A stretch of DNA of 64,000 nucleotides from Flavobacteriaceae bacterium CRH (lineage in GTDB: Bacteria; Bacteroidota; Bacteroidia; Flavobacteriales; Flavobacteriaceae). The position numbers and the translations under genes were made by a program. Under the pieces are notes generated by a model. That model ran no database searches and had not been told where the DNA came from. It worked only from the letters and a program-made list of their open reading frames with translations. Shown in pieces: positions 35,484-43,882 of this stretch. Within the stretch, counting starts at the first letter, position 1; every line of letters begins with the position of its first letter. The stretch spans positions 124,001 to 188,000 of the forward strand of contig LMAJ01000002.1 in NCBI GenBank assembly GCA_001507425.1. Reading direction: 5' to 3'.

Positions 35484-36700
35484 TGAAGTTTCTATATTAT
35501 ACTATTTTCTTACTGTTCATCTCTCACACTGTATTGGGGCAGGAAATTAATTTTGATGCAGCAATGTCTGAGGCAAAGCAGGAAGTTGAAAAAGGGAATT
35601 ACGATAAAGCATTATCAATTCTTGAACCTTTAAGCGTTAAGTTTCCTGAGAATGAAGATGTAAAAATTTATACTGGGCGTATATACAGCTGGAAAAAAGA
35701 TTATAATACGGCTATAAAAATTCTTTCACCAATGGCAGACAGGGCAAATCCTGATGCTGAAGCTTTGCTAGCCATAATTAATGTATACTTTTGGTCTGAA
35801 CAATTTGACAAATGCATTTTTTATTGTGACAAGTATCTGGTTATTAATCCTAATTCTACTGATGTAATACTCATTAAGGCCAATTGCCTCGAAAAACTGG
35901 GCCGTGATAAAGAAGCATTAGAAACAGTCGAAAAAATATCCCTAACAGAAAACAATACTCAGGCAATTACAGGCCTCAGAACACTTATTGGGCGTAAGGT
36001 AAAAAATGCAATAGCCGTTTCATACCTAAATGTTTCTACCTCCAGTCCGGGACAGTCGCCATTACATTATGGATATGTTGAATATTCTCATAAGTTTACC
36101 AAGTCAGCACTTGTAGGACGTGCCAATGTGGGATATGCAAACAACGACACGCAAATGTTATTTGAAGCCGATTATTATCAAACATTTTCAAAAAGAAATT
36201 ATTTATATGTTAATGCCGGCGTATCTACAGGACAAACTATATTTCCTGTTGCAAAGGCAGGTGTAGAATATTATTTTACTCCCTATAAAAGATTCGATTA
36301 TTCTCTTGGCCTAAAGTATATGCATTTTGAAACAGAAGATGTAACATTGCTTACCGGACAATTATCGTATAGAATTGGAACTACTCATACCCTCGCCTAC
36401 AGACCTTTTTATGATACAGGCAACGAACTGTTTTCTCATGTTTTAAGTCTACAAACTACAAATGAGGAAAAAGAAAGTTTACTACGATTAGAACTTCAAT
36501 ACGGAAATGTTCCATACCTCTATCTTTACAACAACTTTACTCAGCCTTTAAAGGCTTACAGAGTAGGTTTACAATACCAGCAACGTATTGGAAAGTCATT
36601 TTTTATAAGACCTATTTTCTTATACGAGTATGAAGAATATTTACCTGAACAATACAGAAACCGATTTAACGCTCAAATAATTATTACTATACGCTTTTAA
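35483..36700 (+). CDS. TPR + YaiO-type outer-membrane beta-barrel protein
   Basis: 405 residues. Signal peptide ending VLGQ (about 20). TPR-like helical repeats (about 25-170: GNYDKALSILEPLSVKFPENEDVKIYTGR, described by its ends; later INPNSTDVILIKANCLEKLG), then a YaiO-family beta-barrel (about 175-405: GQSPLHYGYVEYSHKF, AGVEYYF, ending NAQIIITIRF). The mix of periplasmic TPR and barrel is like the AlgK/AlgE or PgaA export proteins for exopolysaccharides, so it probably forms the outer-membrane exit. It sits between the receiver and the anchor and GT2 genes in one operon. Confidence 0.85.
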   Translation: MKFLYYTIFLLFISHTVLGQEINFDAAMSEAKQEVEKGNYDKALSILEPLSVKFPENEDVKIYTGRIYSWKKDYNTAIKILSPMADRANPDAEALLAIINVYFWSEQFDKCIFYCDKYLVINPNSTDVILIKANCLEKLGRDKEALETVEKISLTENNTQAITGLRTLIGRKVKNAIAVSYLNVSTSSPGQSPLHYGYVEYSHKFTKSALVGRANVGYANNDTQMLFEADYYQTFSKRNYLYVNAGVSTGQTIFPVAKAGVEYYFTPYKRFDYSLGLKYMHFETEDVTLLTGQLSYRIGTTHTLAYRPFYDTGNELFSHVLSLQTTNEEKESLLRLELQYGNVPYLYLYNNFTQPLKAYRVGLQYQQRIGKSFFIRPIFLYEYEEYLPEQYRNRFNAQIIITIRF

Positions 36701-36702
36701 AT

Positions 36703-37524
36703 ATGAGAAAGCTATGGGAACTTTACAAAAGTGGTGTTTGGGTAGAGCCTTTTCTGACGCTGTCTATAATCTTGTTTATAACCACATCAATAATTTTGTA
36801 TTTGTTGATTATCAGAAGCCGCAGCAAGAATATCAGAAATGAAAGACTTCGCATAGAATATGGTAATGTTATTGAAAAATTAATGTTCTCGATTGTTTTT
36901 GAGGATATCCCTTTTTCTACAACTAGCCAAAATCCGGAATATGTGAGACTTTCTAAAACAACCTTTTTTAGAGAAGTTTTAATGGAATCTATTATTAACC
37001 TTCATAAAAACTACGAAGGTGTTCACGCACAAAAGCTTGAAGAATTTTATAAAGAATCCGGGTTAATAAATGACTCCCTTAAAAAACTCAAGAACCTGAA
37101 ATGGGAATTAAAATGTAAAGGAATTACCGAACTTGCCGAACTCAATATTACTGACGCATTCAAGAGCATAATAAAAGTTTCTAAAGGGCGAAATAAAACC
37201 TTAAAAATCACAGCCTTAAATGCCGGCATCAAGCTTGCGGGAACAAAAGGAATAATACATCTTACAAAACACACTCATCCTATTGATGACTGGACACAAA
37301 TAAATATTATAAACGCTTTTAAAAAACATGATATAGGAGATACTGAAGGTGTAGAACTTTTGCTGGAATCTCAAAATACAACTGTTGTTACACTAGGACT
37401 CAAACTTATAAAAGAACTAAAGCTTACTCAAAAAATTCCTTACATCACACAATTAGTTAACAGAGCTCCAAATACGCTGATTAAATATGAGGCACAAAAT
37501 GTATTGCAGTTATTAACAGTTTAA
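36703..37524 (+). CDS. Membrane-anchored HEAT-like repeat protein
   Basis: 273 residues, begins 2 bp after the YaiO gene. One N-terminal span (about 16-38, FLTLSIILFITTSIILYLLII), then a basic juxtamembrane stretch and an all-alpha cytoplasmic domain. Its C-terminal half shows HEAT/armadillo-like periodicity (LKITALNAGIKLAGTKGI, INAFKKHDIGDTEGVELLLES, TVVTLGLKLIKELK). No catalytic motif. In this operon it could be the scaffold linking the receiver to the glycosyltransferase, an inference with no direct proof. Confidence 0.75.
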   Translation: MRKLWELYKSGVWVEPFLTLSIILFITTSIILYLLIIRSRSKNIRNERLRIEYGNVIEKLMFSIVFEDIPFSTTSQNPEYVRLSKTTFFREVLMESIINLHKNYEGVHAQKLEEFYKESGLINDSLKKLKNLKWELKCKGITELAELNITDAFKSIIKVSKGRNKTLKITALNAGIKLAGTKGIIHLTKHTHPIDDWTQINIINAFKKHDIGDTEGVELLLESQNTTVVTLGLKLIKELKLTQKIPYITQLVNRAPNTLIKYEAQNVLQLLTV

Positions 37525-37536
37525 ACAATATTGGCA

Positions 37537-38967
37537 ATGACTTTTTTTAATACTGAAATAACTTTATTCACTCACATCTATCTAATTCTTATACTTGGTT
37601 ATGCGATATTAATTATGTCGTCGTATCTTATATTGGCCCATCTTTCTACAAGAGCACTAAGAGAATATCTTAAAAAAAACAGTTTTGTAGATTATAATGT
37701 GTTGCTTACAAGTCAGTTTGCACCTAAACTTTCCCTAATTGCACCTGCTTATAATGAAGCCTTTACGATTGAAGAAAATGTGAAATCTTTACTTTCCCTG
37801 AATTATAACAATTACGATGTAATTCTTGTAAACGACGGCAGTAAAGACAATTCAATGGAAATCCTCATTAAAACCTATGATCTTGTTTTAACGGAACTTG
37901 ATATTCTTCCAAAAATTAAGACAAAAAAAATTAAAGGTATTTACACCTCCAGAAATGCCGCTTATAAAAAATTAATCGTTGTTGACAAAGAAAATGGCGG
38001 CAAAGCCGATGCCCTTAATGTTGGTCTTAATATTGCTCAACATCCTTATGTGGTATGCATTGACGTTGATTGTATTTTGGATAAAGACTCACTTCTTAAA
38101 CTAGCGAAACCTTTTCTCGAATCGCACGGAAAGCGTATTATTGCCACGGGCGGTGTCGTAAGAATAGCCAACCAGTGTATCATTAAGAACGGACGTTTGG
38201 TCGAAGTAAATATCCCGGATCTTATGTTGCCAAGAATACAGGTTTTAGAATACCTAAGAGCGTTTCTTTTAGGAAGAATGGCTTGGGGCAGACTTGATGG
38301 ATTATTGTTAATTAGCGGCGCGTTTGGTGCATTTGATAAAGAAATAGCTTTACTCGCAGGTGGTTACGACACAAAAACAGTAGGTGAAGACATGGAATTG
38401 GTAGTGAGAATGCGTCGTTACATGCTGGAAAACAAAATTCCTTATGCCATTAGTTATATTCCTGACCCGCTTTGCTGGACCGAAGCACCGGAAGATTTTA
38501 AAATTTTCAAAAAACAACGCAGTCGTTGGATGAGAGGAACTATTGAAACCCTGAGCCTTCACAAAAAAATGTTCTTAAATCCTAAATATAAGCTATTAGG
38601 AATGCTTAGTATACCATATTGGACTTTGTTTGAATTCCTGGCACCCGGCATAGAATTTATTGGTATTGCAATTACAGTTGTATTTTTTGTTTTCGGATTA
38701 ATTCACTGGCATTTTTTCTTTTTGCTTTTGCTTTTTGTTTACTTTTTTGCTGTTTTGTTTTCCGTAATTGCGCTGTATAGTGAAGAACGCACGTACCACA
38801 AATATCCCAAACAAGCCGATTTTTTCAAGCTTCTTTTGGCCGCTTTCATAGAGCCTTTTTATTTCCATCCAATGGCGGTATATGCTGCTTTAGTTGGTTA
38901 CAAAGAAAAAATCATGGGAACCAAAGGCTGGGGCGAAATGACAAGAAAAGGTTTTACGAAGAAATAA
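37537..38967 (+). CDS. Processive GT2 glycosyltransferase, exopolysaccharide synthase
   Basis: 476 residues, start at ATG 37537 (a TTG lies two codons upstream). N-terminal span (about 12-33), a GT2 domain (about 60-330) and a cluster of C-terminal spans (about 345-435). Synthase motifs: APAYNEA, VNDGSKDNS, DVDC (DxD), GEDMEL (ED) and QRSRW (QxxRW). QxxRW with flanking spans marks a processive enzyme such as PgaC or cellulose/hyaluronan synthases. The product sugar cannot be read off. It completes the sensor-to-polymer operon, 12 bp after the HEAT gene. Confidence 0.9.
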   Translation: MTFFNTEITLFTHIYLILILGYAILIMSSYLILAHLSTRALREYLKKNSFVDYNVLLTSQFAPKLSLIAPAYNEAFTIEENVKSLLSLNYNNYDVILVNDGSKDNSMEILIKTYDLVLTELDILPKIKTKKIKGIYTSRNAAYKKLIVVDKENGGKADALNVGLNIAQHPYVVCIDVDCILDKDSLLKLAKPFLESHGKRIIATGGVVRIANQCIIKNGRLVEVNIPDLMLPRIQVLEYLRAFLLGRMAWGRLDGLLLISGAFGAFDKEIALLAGGYDTKTVGEDMELVVRMRRYMLENKIPYAISYIPDPLCWTEAPEDFKIFKKQRSRWMRGTIETLSLHKKMFLNPKYKLLGMLSIPYWTLFEFLAPGIEFIGIAITVVFFVFGLIHWHFFFLLLLFVYFFAVLFSVIALYSEERTYHKYPKQADFFKLLLAAFIEPFYFHPMAVYAALVGYKEKIMGTKGWGEMTRKGFTKK

Positions 38968-39008
38968 TTGTATTGCCCAAATTAAGAAATAATATTTTCC
39001 ATTTGTAA

Positions 39009-39362
39009 TTATTTATCACAAAAATATTCCACAGGAAACAAACCCGTAGGATTCACTTTAAGAATTTTGCTGTACTTTCCCATCATATTTTTTTTGTAAA
39101 CATACATGTATTTCGAATAACTTTTCTTGTGTAACAAATCTCCTGCTTTCACTCCCTGCCTGTCCGAAATAATATAATTCCAAAACCTTATTTTCTTTTT
39201 GTTATTATAAAGAATCAGCTTGTTGGTAGGGCTAACTTCTATTTTTGTTATCACAAAATTATAATTTGCCTTACATTCGATATAAGATTGGATGAAATTA
39301 TTCAATAAAATACATAAAACGAAGCCACTAAAAACCAAAACCGGTATATTTTTCTTTTTCAT
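39009..39362 (-). CDS. Small membrane-anchored hypothetical protein, 117 aa
   Basis: Unrecognised. N-terminal KKK followed by a hydrophobic span (about 8-27) acts as uncleaved anchor or signal. The remaining 90 residues are basic and Tyr-rich with beta-like stretches (NYNFVITKIEVSP, KLILYNNKKKIRFWNYI). Similar short anchored proteins are common in Flavobacterium without known role. Convergent with the GT2 gene (41 bp apart). Confidence 0.6.
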   Translation of the reverse strand: MKKKNIPVLVFSGFVLCILLNNFIQSYIECKANYNFVITKIEVSPTNKLILYNNKKKIRFWNYIISDRQGVKAGDLLHKKSYSKYMYVYKKNMMGKYSKILKVNPTGLFPVEYFCDK

Positions 39363-39487
39363 GGCAGCGGATCATTTTTTAAAAGAGAACTAATGAATTT
39401 GTAACCTAACAAATATACACAAGTTGATCTACGGTTTTTCAGATTTAAAAAAAGTATTGTTTCTTAAAAGAATATATCTTTTGTACC

Positions 39488-41341
39488 TCACTCTCTTTGC
39501 ACCTTTACTAAAACAATATTCGGTTTTGGCGCTGGTTCCATATCCTTTCCCATATAAAAACTCGTATGTGGAGGCTGATTATAACCAACATTTTGCCATG
39601 CAATACTGAGCCTATATTGCGGATCGTGCATTAAAGTATATTGTCTGATTTCGGTTGGAATTGTAGTGGAGTAAATCCTCAATTCTTTATTATCTTCAGA
39701 TCTTAAAATCAGTTCTTCTCTCCAGTCACCCAGAATATCTGCAGAAAGTGCCGGTGTAGATTTTGTGCCATTATTTGATGCTGCTCCGGTTGCCGTAAAC
39801 AATCTGCCTTGATTGTATTTATCAATATAATTTGAATTTAAAAGTTCTCGTGAAGAGTCCCCATCCCAATAAATTAAAAAATTAGTTGATGTTGGCGCTT
39901 TTCCAATTTTATTTCCCTTAATATCATGCAAATCAGGAGATCCTGACCACCAACATTGCGCGCCTTTTCTACTCGGATCTATATTATCTGCCACACCCCG
40001 ACCCACATCTTCATTAAGAGAATCGGTGAATAAAACTTTTCCGTCGGCTGCTGAAAATAATGTTACGCCCGGGCCTTTTGTTCCGTTTTCTATTTCATGA
40101 ATTCCAAAAACTTCCAAACCCGGAATATCAGGATCAAGATCAGAAACATGCAAGGCATCACCATGCCTAAAACCGGTTGTGTACAGACCTTTTCCATCAT
40201 CGTTGACGCACATAGAACCGTAGATAATTTCATCTTTTCCGTCGTTATCAACATCCGCAACCGTAAGTCCATGATTTCCCATTCCAGAGTATGGATTTTC
40301 AGCATCTTTACTGTCAAAGATCCATCTTGAAGTGAGTTTGTTATTTTTAAAATCCCATGCCGCTAAAACCGTTCTTCCGTAATAACCACGACACATTATT
40401 ACGCTCGGATGAATTCCATCTAAATACGCAATACAAGCTGTAAAGCGATCTATTCTGTTTCCTTTGGTATCATTTCCTCCGCTTCCACCTCTTCCGCCCC
40501 AGCCTGCGAGATCTCCTCGTTCAGGAATGTAATCGACAGTTGTTATTACTTTACCGGTTCTTCCGTCAAAAACAGAAAGATATTCAGGGCCTTTTAGAAT
40601 TTTACCAAACACAGGAGAATCCGGATCTCGATCTACCCAATCTTTTGAGGCATCTCCAACAACATTATTTTGACTATCAATTGTTCCGTCAGCCGTTTTG
40701 CAGACAAATTCAGCAATACCGTCACCATCTAAATCATACACCATAAACTGCGTGTAATGTGCGCCTTCGCGGATGTTCTTTCCGAGATTAATCTGCCACA
40801 AAAACTTCCCTTCTAAAGTATAAGCCTGAAATATAGGCGGATCTGTAATTCCTTTAAAAGAATTATCAAGACTTTTTCCTGTCATATGAACAATCAAATC
40901 GTATTTTCCGTCTCCATCTAAATCACCGACAGAAAGATCATTCGGAATATAGCCTTCGATTTCCTTCAGTTTAATCGACACATAATCTTTATCCTGACTT
41001 TGAGCAGCAATTGTAAAGCTTCCTTGCGTAACCTGTTCTTTTCCTTTTAAAACCGTTTTTACAAACCACGTATTTTCTTCATTCGCAATTGCTTTGCTGT
41101 CAAGAAAATTAGCGGCACCAAGAATGGGTTTATCATTCAATTTGATTGCTTTTTTCGTACCGCTTTTTCTGTATAAATTAAAACCCAAATCATCAGGATC
41201 AGTTCCTAAAACACGCCATCCAATAAAAAAATATCCTTTGTCTTTTATAGCGATTATGCCTCGGTCTAAGTTTTCCATTTGTCTTTGCGCGAAAATGGAA
41301 TAGGAGAAAAATAAGAGCAGGAATAAAATTCTATTTTTCAT
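39488..41341 (-). CDS. PL11 rhamnogalacturonan lyase
   Basis: 617 residues with signal peptide ending IFAQ (about 19). PL11 beta-propeller lyase that cuts the rhamnogalacturonan-I backbone between rhamnose and galacturonic acid by beta-elimination, leaving unsaturated ends. Family signs: RQMENLDRGIIAIKDKGYFFIGWRVLGTD at the start, described by its ends, then repeated Ca-binding-like DGDGKYD, DLDGDG and DVDNDGKDE turns along the propeller, and VVGDASKDWVDRDPDSP-type loops. It sits downstream of two large hydrolase genes on the same strand and anchors the assignment of this PUL to rhamnogalacturonan-I. Confidence 0.92.
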   Translation of the reverse strand: MKNRILFLLLFFSYSIFAQRQMENLDRGIIAIKDKGYFFIGWRVLGTDPDDLGFNLYRKSGTKKAIKLNDKPILGAANFLDSKAIANEENTWFVKTVLKGKEQVTQGSFTIAAQSQDKDYVSIKLKEIEGYIPNDLSVGDLDGDGKYDLIVHMTGKSLDNSFKGITDPPIFQAYTLEGKFLWQINLGKNIREGAHYTQFMVYDLDGDGIAEFVCKTADGTIDSQNNVVGDASKDWVDRDPDSPVFGKILKGPEYLSVFDGRTGKVITTVDYIPERGDLAGWGGRGGSGGNDTKGNRIDRFTACIAYLDGIHPSVIMCRGYYGRTVLAAWDFKNNKLTSRWIFDSKDAENPYSGMGNHGLTVADVDNDGKDEIIYGSMCVNDDGKGLYTTGFRHGDALHVSDLDPDIPGLEVFGIHEIENGTKGPGVTLFSAADGKVLFTDSLNEDVGRGVADNIDPSRKGAQCWWSGSPDLHDIKGNKIGKAPTSTNFLIYWDGDSSRELLNSNYIDKYNQGRLFTATGAASNNGTKSTPALSADILGDWREELILRSEDNKELRIYSTTIPTEIRQYTLMHDPQYRLSIAWQNVGYNQPPHTSFYMGKDMEPAPKPNIVLVKVQRE

Positions 41342-41419
41342 AATTGCTTTTTTATGTTGAATTGTAATGGAACGCTGATGACGCTGATTTTGGAGGCTTT
41401 TTTGTTTTTTTTTGCAATC

Positions 41420-41521
41420 TTGTCATCCTGAGGAACGAAGGATCACACAAGAAACTCCGCAAACAAAATCGCCAATCTTTGTCGAGTTACGTGTGTGATC
41501 CTTCGTTCCTCAGGATGACAA
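41420..41521. repeat. ~100-bp palindromic intergenic element, copy 4
   Basis: TTGTCATCCTGAGGAACGAAG and its inverted copy flank CGCCAATCTTTGTCGAGTTACG. It lies between the PL11 and 708-aa hydrolase genes. Its arms use the GAGGAACGAAG variant. Confidence 0.8.
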
Positions 41522-41551
41522 ACTAGACGTTTCATTCTAATGACCAAAAAT

Positions 41552-43678
41552 TTAAAACATCTTCTTAAACCCCTCACTTTGTACTTTCCATGTTCCGTCT
41601 TTTGGGAAGCCCGGATTTTCATCTGTCGATCCGTCCCAACCGCCGCACATCATGGCAACCGCCGTTAACAATCCGCCGTTTCCGGGAAGATAAAGCGTTA
41701 ATCTTTCTGCCTGATAATTATGTCCGTTTTTTAAATACGTGTTTGTAGTAACATTCATAAATAAGGCATCAATTGCTTTTTCCGGCATTTGCAAACGTGC
41801 CGCGGACATGGCTGTCATCGGGAAATCCCAACCCCAGGTTTTATCCCAAGACCAGGTTTTCCAAACCAGATCAAACGTATTTTTCATGATTTTTTTATCT
41901 AAAAGCGATGTTTCAGGCAACATCCCAAAAGTTCCTAGTACCGATGGATGATCGGTTTTGAATTCCGGATTGGTATACGAATCTGTGGCGCTTTCTGTTG
42001 CCAGATACACATTATTTGCAACTGGTAACGGAGATAATTTAGCCAAAACGGTTTCCCATTTTTCAGGCACTTTTTGGTTTAATTTTTTCTTCCATGAAAT
42101 TGCGGTTTTCAAAGCCCAATTCCAATACGCTAATTCATAAGTCGGGTTAAAAGTTTCCATCGCCTTAAAGCGTTCTTGCGCCGGAATTACTCCGGGTCCC
42201 AAAACATAACGGTCGTTTTTGGCATCATAATTGGCAAACGAAGCCATAAAATCAGCCGTTGCAAAAACGCGCTCGCTGTATAAATTTAAAGTTTTATTTG
42301 TTGGATTTGCCCTGTACATTAATTCAGCATAAGTTATAAAATGCGGTTGTTGCCAAATCAAAAAAGAGCCTACAGATGAAGGACTTTCATTTCCATCAGT
42401 ATCAGTCATTTTTTGCCATCTTGCGCCTTCAAAACCCTGCCTTTTGGCTATTTTTTTTGCTTTATCAAAAACTTTTTGATACCACGGAAGGCTTTTCTCT
42501 AATAATTCCGGTCTGTTCCATAATGCGAAATGAACGCCATGCCACCAATGCATTTCTAAATGCGGTTTTCCGTACCAACTGTTATACGTTAAGCCTGTTT
42601 CCTGCGGAGGAACTTTCCCTGTACATTGTACTTTAGTCAAATATTGCGACAGAATTACTCTTCGTTCTAATTCCTTAGCGCGCGGGTCTGTACTTCCTGA
42701 AAAATCTACGGCAGCCCCACTTTTCCAGAATTGCTCCCAGCCTTTTATACTGCTGTTTTCAATTTCTGTAAAAGAAGAATTAGTTATTTTTTTATCTGCT
42801 AAAGCAAAAAGACAACTTAATTCTAAAGTATTTGTATTCAATGCTTCAACCACAAAATAATGATCTCCAGTCTTTTTAATTTGCGCATTTCCTTTCCAGT
42901 TTAAATTGACGTTATAAGAAATGCTATCCATTACATGTGTTACAATTACCTCTGTTTTAGACTTTTCTAAAAGCGTACTTTTATAATCCTGTTTTCCTTC
43001 CCATTTTGTTCCCATATCTGACCAGTCTCCTGTTGGAAACGGAATTCTCAAACTAATTTTTAAACGTTTCTGTAGCAATAAATCTGATTTTACTTTTACC
43101 CCGATCGCATCTTTTTCCTGATGTGAAACTGTGAAAACGGTTACCGGAATTCCTTCTACTTCAAAAGAACTTTCAATTTCTCCCGTCCATAAATTTAATT
43201 TTTGAGCAATCGATTTAATGTCTTCCGGTTTTGCAGCGCTCCCGTCTTTTTTGGTAATTTCAAAACCTAAATTTCCTAATTGCAATAAATGCGGATTTTG
43301 TCTTAACCAGTTTACCGCTTCCACTTTTCTGGCGGGCTCTTTTATTTGAACCGTGTATGAAATGTCTCTTCCGTACTGCTTGTAATCTCGTAATGTTTCT
43401 GAGAATTTATAATTGTTCGTGTTTTTATAGCTGTCCCAACCCCATTCTGACTGTGTTCCAAGCGGAATTCCATTTTCATATTTTTTGGGAAAAGTTTGTA
43501 ATCCGGTAGCATCAACGGTAAAAGCAAAAGCACCATTTCCAACAGTCAAAGATGCCAAAGTATCTATCGCTGAAATTTGAACATTGTGCCTCGTTACCAA
43601 TGCTTTTCGATCTATTTTTTGTTGCGCCAATACTGAAAACGAGAATAGAATTGCAATAATTAATTGATATTTTTTCAT
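41552..43678 (-). CDS. Secreted (alpha/alpha)6-barrel-type hydrolase, family not assigned, 708 aa
   Basis: Signal peptide MKKYQLIIAILFSFSVLAQQ. The N-terminal 300 residues look like a large beta-sandwich (LVTRHNVQISAIDTLASLTVGNGAFAF, described by ends; GIPVTVFTVSHQEKDAIGVKV). The C-terminal 380 look like a six-hairpin (alpha/alpha)6 barrel with HWWHGVHFALWNRPELLEKSLPWY, GARWQKMTD, SFLIWQQPHFITYAELMYR and WSWDKTWGWDFPMTAMSAARL. This layout is shared by GH65/GH95-type glycosidases. Acidic candidates near GARWQ and WGWDFP could be catalytic. Placed between PL11 and DUF4450 genes, it likely trims rhamnogalacturonan oligosaccharides. The exact bond is unknown. Confidence 0.8.
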   Translation of the reverse strand: MKKYQLIIAILFSFSVLAQQKIDRKALVTRHNVQISAIDTLASLTVGNGAFAFTVDATGLQTFPKKYENGIPLGTQSEWGWDSYKNTNNYKFSETLRDYKQYGRDISYTVQIKEPARKVEAVNWLRQNPHLLQLGNLGFEITKKDGSAAKPEDIKSIAQKLNLWTGEIESSFEVEGIPVTVFTVSHQEKDAIGVKVKSDLLLQKRLKISLRIPFPTGDWSDMGTKWEGKQDYKSTLLEKSKTEVIVTHVMDSISYNVNLNWKGNAQIKKTGDHYFVVEALNTNTLELSCLFALADKKITNSSFTEIENSSIKGWEQFWKSGAAVDFSGSTDPRAKELERRVILSQYLTKVQCTGKVPPQETGLTYNSWYGKPHLEMHWWHGVHFALWNRPELLEKSLPWYQKVFDKAKKIAKRQGFEGARWQKMTDTDGNESPSSVGSFLIWQQPHFITYAELMYRANPTNKTLNLYSERVFATADFMASFANYDAKNDRYVLGPGVIPAQERFKAMETFNPTYELAYWNWALKTAISWKKKLNQKVPEKWETVLAKLSPLPVANNVYLATESATDSYTNPEFKTDHPSVLGTFGMLPETSLLDKKIMKNTFDLVWKTWSWDKTWGWDFPMTAMSAARLQMPEKAIDALFMNVTTNTYLKNGHNYQAERLTLYLPGNGGLLTAVAMMCGGWDGSTDENPGFPKDGTWKVQSEGFKKMF

Positions 43679-43728
43679 TTGATTTAATTGTATAGTTTCG
43701 TTTTTGATAGTTTAAATTCAACGTGTTT

Positions 43729-43830
43729 TTGTCATCCTGAAGAAGGAAGTATCACACTCGTAACTCGACAAAGATTGGCGACTTTCTGTGCGGAGCTTCT
43801 TGTGTGATCCTTCCTTGGTCAGGATGACAA
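43729..43830. repeat. ~100-bp palindromic intergenic element, copy 5
   Basis: TTGTCATCCTGAAGAAGGAAG at the left, TTCCTTGGTCAGGATGACAA at the right, core CTCGACAAAGATTGGCGACTT. It lies between the 708-aa and DUF4450 genes. Confidence 0.8.
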
Positions 43831-43882
43831 GATTGAGAATAAAACTCCAAAACATCAGTTTTTAAAGTTTACGATTTTATAA

